Shown: positions 16,500 through 24,258 of the stretch, piece by piece | Layout of the letters: each line of letters starts with the position of its first letter | Numbering within the stretch: position 1 is the first letter of the stretch | Origin: Candidatus Enterocola intestinipullorum | GTDB lineage: Bacteria; Bacteroidota; Bacteroidia; Bacteroidales; Paludibacteraceae | Length of the DNA stretch: 34,943 nt | Direction of reading: 5' to 3' | Assembly (NCBI GenBank): GCA_017694565.1 | Contig: JADIMR010000091.1 | Location: forward strand, 1-34,943 | Translations under genes and position numbers: made by a program | Notes under the pieces: model-generated | What the model was told of the DNA's origin: nothing | Seen by the model: only the letters and a program-made list of their open reading frames with translations | Databases searched by the model: none

Positions 16500-18989
16500 T
16501 TAATTAGCAGCACACGAGCGGATGGCTTCAATCATGCTGCCGGTTTGCTTTTCCGTCTGCATAAGACGGGCTTTTTCTTTCTTCTCGGTAGTATACGCCA
16601 AGTATTCTTCACGCGAGACCTCAACCCCGTAAACGGCCGTATAATTGCCATTGAGGCTTATGAAAACTTCCTTGTAAGGAGACCTGCCGTCTATGCGCAA
16701 ATCGCGGTTTACCGACAAGGCAATGGCCGTCTCTTTTTCGGAAAGGGCCAAAATTTGCCTGATTTCATCGAAACGGTTGGCATATTTGCGCTGGTCGAGC
16801 AGAATCTTGCAATCGGCATTCGATATTATCGCGCTCTTTACTATTTCATTGCCGACGATGTCGTCGACTTCCTGGGTTACGACCATGGCTTCGCCAAAAT
16901 GTTTCCTTACGGTTTTGTATAGGTATTTTATAAACTCGGCAGTACCGTTTTTGGAAATGGCTTTCCAAGCTTCCTCTATCAGAATCATTTTGCGGGTACA
17001 CGACAATGAGGGGTGTCTCATCTTCGAAATGAACGTGTCCATCAAAATCAGGGTAACCACCGGAAACAAGGTCTTGTGGTCCTTGATGTTGTCTATCTCA
17101 AAAACGATGAACCGTTTGTGCAGCAAATCCGGATTTTCAGTAGCATTCAAAAGGAAATCATACATTCCACCCTTGTAATACGGTCTTAAAACCTGCAAAA
17201 GATTGGACAAATCGAAATTCGCCTTGTCCACCCCGGCTTTTTCCACATGGTCTCTGAATTCGCCCGACAAAAATTCGTAAAAACCGTTGAACGACGGCAT
17301 CGCTTCCGAACCTGCAAAACTTTCGATGTATCCGTTTATCGCAGTGGCGATATGTGTCTCCTCGGCCTTCGTGATAAGTTCGTTCTCGTTTTTCCACAGG
17401 CAGAAAATCAAAGATGCCAACTGTTCACGTTTTTCAACCGTATAAATCCTGTCTGCCACGAAAAAAGGATTGAACGATATGGGCTTTTCTTCCGTATAAG
17501 TAAAATATACTCCGTCCTGTCCATGTGTTTCTTCGTTTATCAGTTTGCACAAGCCTTGATAACTGTCGCCTACGTCCACTATAAGTACATGTGCCCCCTG
17601 CTCATAGTATTGCCGTGTCAGGTGGTTGGTGAAAAAAGATTTTCCGCTGCCGGAAGGGCCGAGAATGAATTTGTTACGGTTGTCAATCCACCCCTTTTCC
17701 CTTGGATAGTCGGATATGTCCACTTTCAGCGGTGTTCCGAAAATACGGTCGCACAACCTTATTCCGAATCCGTCATCCTTGCTCTTGGGCAAAGTTTCAT
17801 TCAAAATAAAGCAGCAAGCCTGTTCCAAAAAAGTAAGAAAAGTCATGTCGGACGGGAATTGCGATGCTGCTCCGGGTATGCCGCCCCAAAATATTTGCGG
17901 CACGATACCCTCTGTCTTGTTAACACTGCAATCCATGTTCGCCATGACCGAACCTACTTTGGAATTCTTCTTCTGCAAGCGCAGATAATTCTTGTCCCAA
18001 AGTATTATGTTGGCAGCTGCCCGCACTGAACGCCTGGCATATATAACCGCCTCGTTAAGATACTGGTCGTTAAACTGCTTGTTGATGGCATTCTCGCGCG
18101 ATATGCCGGACAAGGACTGTTGCTCCCTCCCCCTTTTTTCTATTGCCGCCGTTACTTCCTTATGGGAATCAAGAAAGAAATATTGATTGTAAATATGCGC
18201 GAACGGGAGTTCCAAACCCAAAGGAAAAGCATACGAAACCGGGAAATAGGTCGATTCCGAAGACAGCTTGTCATGGCGGCAAAACGTACTCACCTGCATT
18301 GGCAAGTTGTCCAATTCCGAAATCGAATAACAACTTACGTAATTGTCGCCGGCAATGAAATCCTTTTCCTTGCAGAGCATGTCGGGCAAAACAGCTTTCG
18401 TGGAAAAATCCAAACATAAATAATGCTCTACGAGCCCGAAACAATCTTTCGAACCGATTGTTTCTTCACGGGTCAAAGCACGGCACACGACCCCGTTTTC
18501 CGACAATATGTCGCAAAACTGCCTTGCCGAGTCCTTGAAGGATTTGATTCTTTGGATATCGCACAACTCCTGAGGCACGACCCGGCTACGGCACAATATC
18601 GAGCCGCTGCTGTCCGAGGACATGTTTTTCCTGCAACTCAACGTCAGGTAGAGGTACGACCTGTGCCGCAAGAATTTCCTGCCTCTGAAATGGTTGTCGG
18701 ATGCTCGATTAAGGAAACTTCCGCCGCAAGTTTTGTCGAAATCCACCTTGTCGTCTGTAAAGAAATCCTGCTTGTGCACTATGCTGTAATCAGGCAGGCA
18801 TTTCATTGCCCGCATCCACGCGGAATGCAGGTTGTCGAAGTTCTCCCTTCCCAAAGAGAAAACTTCGGGAAGTTGCAACTCGAACAACATTGTAGCATCT
18901 CCTGACTTGCTTATCAGAAAATCATCCTCGTAAGCCAACAACGGCAAAATATTTTCTATGTTCTTAGACTTTGTCCGCACTTTTGTCAA
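16500..18989 (-). CDS. traG: Conjugation ATPase TraG (VirB4-like)
   Basis: Cytoplasmic ATPase of 829 residues that powers assembly or transport through the pore. The N-terminal part has the VirB4 pattern (LPLLAYEDDFLISKSGD, then a loop rich in NKxFNDQYLNEAV-type sequence near 300). Walker A is GPSGSGKS at 444-451, Walker B is MILIEEAW at 668-675, and a downstream TQEVDDIVGN segment fits the sensor motif. All catalytic motifs are intact, arguing against decay. This is the apparatus ATPase, not the VirD4 coupling protein. It starts 26 bases inside the end of traF, so it is translated in tandem with it. Confidence 0.95.
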   Translation of the reverse strand: MTKVRTKSKNIENILPLLAYEDDFLISKSGDATMLFELQLPEVFSLGRENFDNLHSAWMRAMKCLPDYSIVHKQDFFTDDKVDFDKTCGGSFLNRASDNHFRGRKFLRHRSYLYLTLSCRKNMSSDSSGSILCRSRVVPQELCDIQRIKSFKDSARQFCDILSENGVVCRALTREETIGSKDCFGLVEHYLCLDFSTKAVLPDMLCKEKDFIAGDNYVSCYSISELDNLPMQVSTFCRHDKLSSESTYFPVSYAFPLGLELPFAHIYNQYFFLDSHKEVTAAIEKRGREQQSLSGISRENAINKQFNDQYLNEAVIYARRSVRAAANIILWDKNYLRLQKKNSKVGSVMANMDCSVNKTEGIVPQIFWGGIPGAASQFPSDMTFLTFLEQACCFILNETLPKSKDDGFGIRLCDRIFGTPLKVDISDYPREKGWIDNRNKFILGPSGSGKSFFTNHLTRQYYEQGAHVLIVDVGDSYQGLCKLINEETHGQDGVYFTYTEEKPISFNPFFVADRIYTVEKREQLASLIFCLWKNENELITKAEETHIATAINGYIESFAGSEAMPSFNGFYEFLSGEFRDHVEKAGVDKANFDLSNLLQVLRPYYKGGMYDFLLNATENPDLLHKRFIVFEIDNIKDHKTLFPVVTLILMDTFISKMRHPSLSCTRKMILIEEAWKAISKNGTAEFIKYLYKTVRKHFGEAMVVTQEVDDIVGNEIVKSAIISNADCKILLDQRKYANRFDEIRQILALSEKETAIALSVNRDLRIDGRSPYKEVFISLNGNYTAVYGVEVSREEYLAYTTEKKEKARLMQTEKQTGSMIEAIRSCAAN

Positions 18990-19290
18990 GCATTAATCCG
19001 TAAATTCTCTTATTGATTGCAAGACGGCAAGGAGTGGATCTTCTGGCAAATAAACGAGTAAGCCCGTGTTCGCCGAACCTGCCATTCATGTAAATTACCG
19101 CCGCGAAACTTGCCGACATGGCTATTATTCCGACTATCAACGCGGCTATCTGGCCGATTATGAACGAACAGACAAAAAACAATACGAATGACAATAGTAT
19201 GCCGAAAACGGCATAAATCACGTACTGCGCCCTCAGGCCTTTCAATTCCACCGGCTTCCCCACCCCTTTGTTTACAGGGTAAGCCGCCAT
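18964..19290 (-). CDS. traF: Conjugative transfer protein TraF (DUF4133, VirB3-like)
   Basis: Small inner-membrane protein of 108 residues. It opens with the family signature YPVNKGVGKPVELKGLRAQY, has two adjacent membrane helices (about 28-48 and 50-70), then GRFGEHGLTRLFARRSTP and INKRIYGL, all typical of TraF/DUF4133. It works with TraE and the TraG ATPase at the inner membrane, similar to VirB3. Its start is 4 bases after the traE stop. Confidence 0.92.
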   Translation of the reverse strand: MAAYPVNKGVGKPVELKGLRAQYVIYAVFGILLSFVLFFVCSFIIGQIAALIVGIIAMSASFAAVIYMNGRFGEHGLTRLFARRSTPCRLAINKRIYGLMLDKSADKV

Positions 19291-19294
19291 TGCA

Positions 19295-19606
19295 TCAACC
19301 TATGAAAAACGCTTTGATTGCAGTTACGGCCACGACCGCGAACACGCAAGAGCCGAACCACGAAGCTGCGGTACGGGTGGTGTCGGAACTCCCCGCCGAC
19401 CATTTGCCGTAAACTTTTACCGCGCCGATAAAGCCTACCACGGCGCATACCACATAGAAAAGATTCGTAATCGGATCGATGTAAGATTGGATTTCGGTAT
19501 TGGCTTTTTCTATTGCTGTAACACCGTTTCCCTGGGCCAAAGCATTTGCCGCATTCATGAGCGACAAGCCAACCGCAATTGAAAATCTTCTGATTGTTTT
19601 TTTCAT
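19295..19606 (-). CDS. traE: Conjugative transfer protein TraE (DUF4134, VirB2-like pilin position)
   Basis: Small protein of 103 residues with a signal peptide (ending ANALAQ), a short polar segment, then two membrane helices (about 48-66 and 82-100) separated by KVYGKWSAGSSDTTRTAASWFG, a strongly family-typical loop. It takes the place of the VirB2-type pilin or channel subunit. traE-traF-traG is the conserved order of Bacteroidota conjugative elements. The gene is intact. Confidence 0.92.
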   Translation of the reverse strand: MKKTIRRFSIAVGLSLMNAANALAQGNGVTAIEKANTEIQSYIDPITNLFYVVCAVVGFIGAVKVYGKWSAGSSDTTRTAASWFGSCVFAVVAVTAIKAFFIG

Positions 19607-19650
19607 TTTAAATTAAGATTAAGAATGGATAAAATATAAGTAAGTGATAG

Positions 19651-19827
19651 TCAATAAGTATCATCGGCATCCACGTTGAATTTTTCTTCAACGTGATTGT
19701 CCCGCGACCCATCGCCGCCTTTATCAAGGAACTTGAAATAAACGAATACGGCTGCGTTGTAAATCAATATCAGGCCGATGGAAAAGGCCAGAAAGCGCAA
19801 CCATGAAATATCAGACAAACCGAACAT
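19651..19827 (-). CDS. 58-residue membrane protein at the head of the tra operon
   Basis: The longer frame from 19932 has a non-biological looking N-terminus, so I chose the internal ATG at 19827 (MFGLSDISWLRF). The protein has one membrane helix (about 12-32, FLAFSIGLILIYNAAVFVYF) and an acidic cytoplasmic or periplasmic tail ending DADDTY. It is 44 bases upstream of traE on the same strand. I do not recognise it; the normal element order would put traD or other small genes here. It might be an extra subunit of this apparatus or a chance frame. Confidence 0.5.
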   Translation of the reverse strand: MFGLSDISWLRFLAFSIGLILIYNAAVFVYFKFLDKGGDGSRDNHVEEKFNVDADDTY

Positions 19828-19984
19828 TGAGACAAAATTAAGAATTACAGATGGATGAAGCGATGAGAAACCTCCGCGCCTCGTTAAACCGGGCGCAAAG
19901 AAAATCTTTAAATTCAAAATACACAAATACAAATCATAAAAAAATTAACCTTGTGGCGAAATTTTTACTATCGTAAACGAAATG

Positions 19985-20004
19985 TGTTACAAACTTGTTA
20001 CAAA
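19985..20004. promoter_or_regulatory. Two direct copies of TGTTACAAA, 11 bp apart, in the divergent intergenic region
   Basis: TGTTACAAA occurs at 19985-19993 and 19996-20004, on the same face of the helix (11-bp period). They lie between the divergent tra operon and spmAB genes. A third copy sits upstream of susC at 3170-3178. Such spacing is typical of a regulator-binding site, but no regulator is identified. The 277-base region 19828-20104 contains no other gene I can support. Confidence 0.3.
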
Positions 20005-20063
20005 AAAACTGTATTCGGGATATAAATCCTTCTTTTGAATGCGCGTATTTGGCCATTTGGTAG

Positions 20064-20071
20064 TATTTTTG
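20064..20071 (+). promoter_or_regulatory. Bacteroidota -7 promoter element for the spmAB-led operon
   Basis: TATTTTTG fits the TAnnTTTG -7 consensus of the Bacteroidota housekeeping sigma factor. It would start transcription near 20078, about 27 bases before the chosen start codon of the spm gene. The -33 element is not well spaced (candidates TTTG at 20034-20037 and 20048-20051), so support is partial. Confidence 0.5.
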
Positions 20072-20104
20072 CATAAATATCTAAACAGTAGGAATTTAAG
20101 ACTT

Positions 20105-21337
20105 ATGCTTAACTATGTCTGGGCCGGACTGATCCTAATCGGCTTTATAGTGGCCGTATGCCGTGCTGTTTTTTTGGGCGACGTATTGGTTTTTGAAAGA
20201 ATCATCAACGGGACTTTCGACATGTCCATTTTTGCCGTTATGGATGTGGCATTGCCGCTTGCCGGTGTCATGACCCTTTGGTTGGGACTGATGAACATAG
20301 GAGAGAAAGCCGGTGCAATCCGCTTCCTCAGCCGCATAGTCGGCCCGTTCTTTTCAAAGTTGTTCCCGGAAATACCGAAAAACCACAAAGTCAACGGGGA
20401 ATTGCTCATGAACTTTTCTGCAAACATGTTGGGATTGGACAATGCCGCCACGCCTTTGGGATTGAAAGCAATGCAATCCTTGCAAGACCTGAACAAAGAC
20501 AAGACAAGCGCGTCGAATGCGCAAATAATGTTCCTGGCATTGAATACTTCCGGACTTACGATAATTCCTATTGCCATAATGGCCCAAAGAGCCATACTCG
20601 GGGCTGCCAACCCGACCGATATTTTCATACCTCTTCTGATTTCAACATACTGCTCGACGCTCATAGCTATAATATATGTCGGGATAAGGCAAAAAATAAA
20701 TCTGTTCGACAAGGTAATCATAGGATGGATAGGTTCCATTACATTGCTTATCGGTCTTCTGGCTTGGTACGTTTCGGGACTGTCGAACGAGGAAATGGCC
20801 CGCTTTTCATCGATATTCAGCAATGTGTTGCTTATGCTTGTAATCGCCGCTTTCATCGGCGGGGCATTATACAAGAAAGTGAATATTTTCGACGCTTTCA
20901 TCGACGGGGCGAAAGAAGGATTCTCCACCTCTGTCAAAATAATTCCTTACATGGTCGGAATGTTGGTCGCAATATCGGTATTCCGCTCGTCGGGGGCAAT
21001 CGACTTGCTTACCTTAGGGATAGAAAAAGCCGCACAGCTTTTCACGAACAGGACAGAATTCGTAGACGCGCTTCCGACAGCTTTCATGAAACCTTTGAGC
21101 GGCAGCGGCGCAAAAGCCATGATGGTGGAATGCATGAAAACATTCGGCGTTGACTCGTTTGCCGGGAAACTTTCCTGCTTGTTCCAGGGTGCGGCAGACA
21201 CGACATTCTACATTGTAGCGCTTTATTTCGGCTCGGTCGGCATAAAACGCACACGATATGCCATCGGTGCGGGTCTTATCGCCGATTTGGGAGGCGTTAT
21301 AGCGGCAATCATTTGCGCTTACCTGTTTTTCGGATAA
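20105..21337 (+). CDS. Fused spore maturation A/B-type membrane protein (nucleoside recognition domains)
   Basis: Polytopic inner-membrane protein, 410 residues from the ATG at 20105. The frame is open from 20039, but I prefer this start because a -7 element lies at 20064-20071 and MLNYVWAGLIL begins the conserved part. The N-terminal half matches SpmA (NMLGLDNAATPLGLKAM, LNTSGLTIIPI) and the C-terminal half SpmB (GAKEGFSTSVKIIPYMVGML, GSGAKAMM). Non-sporulating Bacteroidota usually carry this fusion; the role is unknown, possibly small-molecule transport. It heads the plus-strand operon. Confidence 0.88.
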   Translation: MLNYVWAGLILIGFIVAVCRAVFLGDVLVFERIINGTFDMSIFAVMDVALPLAGVMTLWLGLMNIGEKAGAIRFLSRIVGPFFSKLFPEIPKNHKVNGELLMNFSANMLGLDNAATPLGLKAMQSLQDLNKDKTSASNAQIMFLALNTSGLTIIPIAIMAQRAILGAANPTDIFIPLLISTYCSTLIAIIYVGIRQKINLFDKVIIGWIGSITLLIGLLAWYVSGLSNEEMARFSSIFSNVLLMLVIAAFIGGALYKKVNIFDAFIDGAKEGFSTSVKIIPYMVGMLVAISVFRSSGAIDLLTLGIEKAAQLFTNRTEFVDALPTAFMKPLSGSGAKAMMVECMKTFGVDSFAGKLSCLFQGAADTTFYIVALYFGSVGIKRTRYAIGAGLIADLGGVIAAIICAYLFFG

Positions 21338-21385
21338 AGTGATTGAAACAGCGGGAACATAGTATCACAAAACAAACGGCACTAT

Positions 21386-21814
21386 ATGATAAGTTACTTC
21401 ACGGAAAATTGCGGGAAACCGGCAATTTGTACAAAACGCTGCTCGGCATGGATCAAGGACATTGCTTCCAAACATGGCAAAACAATCGGTGAAATCGCGT
21501 ATGTCTTTTGCGACGATGCCAAAATTTTGGAAGTGAACCGGCAGTATCTTGGTCATGACTATTACACGGATATAATAACTTTCGATTATTGTGAGGATGA
21601 CAAATTGTCGGGAGACATCTTCATCAGCCTGGACACCGTTAAAAGCAATTCCGCAACATACGGGACGGACTATTACGACGAGCTCACGAGAGTCATAATC
21701 CACGGCATTCTCCACTTATGCGGGTATAAAGACAAAAGCGACGATGAAAGCAGGGCGATGAGAGCATTGGAAGATGCGGCTATCGCAGCCCTGCCCAAAC
21801 CTTTGAAAAAGTAG
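21386..21814 (+). CDS. ybeY: Endoribonuclease YbeY (16S rRNA maturation)
   Basis: 142-residue metal-dependent RNase that matures 16S rRNA and acts in ribosome quality control. Family features are FCDDAKILEVNRQYLGHDYYT followed by DIITFDY, and the metal site HGILHLCGYKD. The usual third His of the HxxxHxxxxxH site is Asp116 here (H106, H110, D116); in my recollection this occurs in other Bacteroidales YbeY proteins too. It lies 6 bases before mnmG, in the operon with spmAB, as is common in this group. Confidence 0.93.
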   Translation: MISYFTENCGKPAICTKRCSAWIKDIASKHGKTIGEIAYVFCDDAKILEVNRQYLGHDYYTDIITFDYCEDDKLSGDIFISLDTVKSNSATYGTDYYDELTRVIIHGILHLCGYKDKSDDESRAMRALEDAAIAALPKPLKK

Positions 21815-21819
21815 ACGCG

Positions 21820-23694
21820 ATGAAATTCAATTATGATGTCATAGTCGTAGGTGCAGGACACGCGGGCTGCGAAGCGGCTCACGCCGCCGCCGCCATGGGT
21901 TCGTCCACGTTGCTTATAACCATGGACATGAACAAAATCGCCCAAATGAGCTGCAACCCCGCGATTGGCGGCATAGCCAAAGGGCAGATTGTGCGGGAAA
22001 TCGATGCCATGGGCGGCGGCACGGGCATAGTAACCGACCGCACGAGCCTTCAATTCAGAATGCTCAACAAATCGAAAGGGGCTGCCATGTGGAGTCCCCG
22101 CTCGCAATGCGACAGGGCCAAATTCATTCAGACATGGCGGCATTTGCTTGAATTCACCGACAACTTGTACATTTGGCAAGACACCGCCGACGAGTTGCTT
22201 GTAGAAAAAGGAACCGTCTACGGAGTAAAAACCATGCTGGGCGTGCAATTCAAGGCGAAATGCGTAATCCTTACGAACGGCACATTCCTGAACGGAGTTT
22301 TGCACATTGGCAAGACGCAACTTCGCGGGGGAAGGATCTCAGAACCGGCAAGCTATGGTTTGACCGAACAATTGGCAGGATTGGGATTCCACGCCGGAAG
22401 GATGAAAACAGGAACCCCTGTACGCATAGACGTGCGCAGCGTGGACCTTGACAAGACCGAAATCCAAGAAGGAGATTCCGACTTCCACAAGTTTTCTTTT
22501 ATGGACTACGCACCCCGTTTCATAAAACAATTGCCTTGTTATATTTTGAATACGAACGAGGATGTCCACGAAGTCCTTCGTTCAGGGCTAAAAGACTCGC
22601 CCCTTTACAACGGGCAAATCAAAAGCATCGGACCGAGGTATTGTCCGAGCATAGAAACCAAAATAGTAACTTTCGCCGATAAAAGCAGCCATCCGCTATT
22701 TTTGGAGCCAGAGGGGGAAAACGATACCGAGTATTATTTGAACGGTTTTTCATCATCGCTTCCCATAGACATTCAAATCAACGCCCTTAAAAAAATCCCG
22801 GCTTTCAAGAATTTGCAAATATATCGCCCAGGGTACGCAATAGAATACGATTTCTTCGACCCTCGGGATTTGTATCACACCTTGGAGACAAAATACATAA
22901 AGAACCTGTATTTTGCCGGACAAATCAATGGTACCACAGGCTACGAGGAAGCTGCCGGGCAAGGGCTGATTGCCGGAATCAACGCGCACTTGCGCGTAAA
23001 CGGGAACGAGACATTCGTTTTGAAAAGAGACGAGGCTTATATCGGTGTCCTGATTGACGACCTTGTAACAAAAGGAGTGGACGAACCGTACCGCATGTTC
23101 ACATCGAGGGCCGAATACCGCATATTGCTGAGACAGGACAACGCGGATTGCCGCCTTACTGGAAAATCATACGACATAGGACTTGCCACGAAGGAGCGTT
23201 TCGACTTATTCAAGGAAAAAATACAACATGTCGCCCGTATCGAGGAATTCATGCGCAACACCAATGTTTCGGGAGAGGAAATAAACGGTTTGTTGGAGCA
23301 AGCCGGCAGTTCCCCATTGAAGAGGAAATGCAAAATCTCGGAAATATTGGCAAGGCCCGGAATCGACATGAAAATGCTCTGCGAAGCCCTACCCGCCCTT
23401 CATGTAGAGTGCGACAAAATCACCAAGCAAAAAGAAGAAGTCATGGAGGCGGCGGAAATCTCAATAAAATATTCGGGATACATAAGTCGGGAAAAACAAA
23501 TCGCCGACAAATTGCACCGCTTGGAAAACATCCGAATCCGTGGAAAATTCGATTATGCGAACATACAATCATTGTCAACGGAAGCCCGGCAGAAACTCAT
23601 AAAAACAGACCCGGAAACCATAGCACAAGCGAGCAGGATTCCCGGTATTTCACCCAACGACATAAATATATTATTAATTTTACTCGGACGGTAA
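21820..23694 (+). CDS. mnmG: tRNA uridine-5-carboxymethylaminomethyl modification enzyme MnmG (GidA)
   Basis: FAD-dependent enzyme that, with MnmE, modifies U34 in the anticodon of several tRNAs. 624 residues, the usual length. The FAD-binding Rossmann motif VVGAGHAGCEAA is at 10-21, followed by SCNPAIGGIAKGQIVREIDAM, the TGTFLNG-type stretch near 150 and TGYEEAAGQGLIAGINA near 370, all diagnostic. The C-terminal helical domain carries SRIPGISPNDINILLILL. The cytosolic enzyme gene is intact. Its stop codon runs directly into a parS-like palindrome. Confidence 0.98.
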   Translation: MKFNYDVIVVGAGHAGCEAAHAAAAMGSSTLLITMDMNKIAQMSCNPAIGGIAKGQIVREIDAMGGGTGIVTDRTSLQFRMLNKSKGAAMWSPRSQCDRAKFIQTWRHLLEFTDNLYIWQDTADELLVEKGTVYGVKTMLGVQFKAKCVILTNGTFLNGVLHIGKTQLRGGRISEPASYGLTEQLAGLGFHAGRMKTGTPVRIDVRSVDLDKTEIQEGDSDFHKFSFMDYAPRFIKQLPCYILNTNEDVHEVLRSGLKDSPLYNGQIKSIGPRYCPSIETKIVTFADKSSHPLFLEPEGENDTEYYLNGFSSSLPIDIQINALKKIPAFKNLQIYRPGYAIEYDFFDPRDLYHTLETKYIKNLYFAGQINGTTGYEEAAGQGLIAGINAHLRVNGNETFVLKRDEAYIGVLIDDLVTKGVDEPYRMFTSRAEYRILLRQDNADCRLTGKSYDIGLATKERFDLFKEKIQHVARIEEFMRNTNVSGEEINGLLEQAGSSPLKRKCKISEILARPGIDMKMLCEALPALHVECDKITKQKEEVMEAAEISIKYSGYISREKQIADKLHRLENIRIRGKFDYANIQSLSTEARQKLIKTDPETIAQASRIPGISPNDINILLILLGR

Positions 23695-23697
23695 AAA

Positions 23698-23713
23698 TGT
23701 TCCACGTGGAACA
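23698..23713. other. parS-like centromere palindrome
   Basis: TGTTCCACGTGGAACA is a perfect 16-bp palindrome that fits the bacterial parS pattern (TGTTnCACGTGnAACA) bound by ParB. It extends to a perfect 24-bp palindrome (23694-23717) whose first base is the last base of the mnmG stop. parS sites cluster near the replication origin, and mnmG (gidA) is often near it. An alternative is a hairpin terminator of mnmG, but the core sequence and absence of a loop favour parS. Confidence 0.65.
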
Positions 23714-23733
23714 TTTTGCAAAAAACGCACAAA

Positions 23734-24258
23734 ATGGACCTTGATCAACTAAAAAAATCATTCCGGACAGTTAGCGATTTCCCAAAAAAGGGAATCACAT
23801 TCAGGGATATTACAACAGTAGTGAAAAACCCCGAATGTATGAATTTTATTATTGAGGAATTGTATGAAAAATACAGGGACAAGGGCATTACAAAAGTTGT
23901 AGGGATTGAGTCAAGGGGCTTCATCTTTGCTCCTGTCATAGCTTATAAGCTCAATGCCGGATTCGTGCCGATGAGGAAAAAAAGCAAATTGCCGGCAGAG
24001 GTCTACGAACAGGAATATGAAAAGGAGTACGGCACGGACACGATTGCCGTGCACAAAGATGCCATAAGTGACAAGGACACGGTCCTGCTTCACGACGACT
24101 TTTTGGCAACCGGCGGGACAATGACTGCCGCCTGCAAATTGCTGAAAAAAATCGGCGTCGGCAAAATTTATATAAACTTCATAAGCGAAATAACTGATCT
24201 CGGCGGGAGGGAAAAATTAAAGGAATTCGGCGAAGTCGAAAGTTTGATACGGTTTTGA
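23734..24258 (+). CDS. apt: Adenine phosphoribosyltransferase
   Basis: Purine salvage enzyme (adenine + PRPP to AMP), 174 residues from the ATG at 23734; an in-frame TTG at 23716 lies in the palindrome and is less likely. Motifs are DFPKKGITFRDITTV at the start, GIESRGFIFAPVIAYKL, MRKKSKLPAEVYEQEYEKEYG, and the PRPP-binding loop LLHDDFLATGGTMTA. It is the usual neighbour of mnmG and uvrC in this group. Its TGA overlaps the uvrC ATG by one base. Confidence 0.97.
   Translation: MDLDQLKKSFRTVSDFPKKGITFRDITTVVKNPECMNFIIEELYEKYRDKGITKVVGIESRGFIFAPVIAYKLNAGFVPMRKKSKLPAEVYEQEYEKEYGTDTIAVHKDAISDKDTVLLHDDFLATGGTMTAACKLLKKIGVGKIYINFISEITDLGGREKLKEFGEVESLIRF

Noticed and set aside
6022-19827. Integrative conjugative element boundaries (attachment repeats, integrase, excisionase)
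   Set aside because: Looked on both flanks; the right flank is housekeeping and the left a terminator and regulator, with no direct repeat or recombinase that I could see.
19832-19839. TAATTTTG on the minus strand as -7 element of the tra operon
   Set aside because: It would start transcription at or after the first ATG; no convincing -33 element. The operon promoter remains unidentified.
20278-21153. Overlapping 291-codon frame inside spmAB
   Set aside because: Arg/His-rich out-of-frame reading of a clear membrane-protein gene.
23694-23717. mnmG intrinsic terminator
   Set aside because: The palindrome is loopless and apt follows at once in the same run; the core equals a parS pattern, so parS is preferred, although I cannot exclude both.
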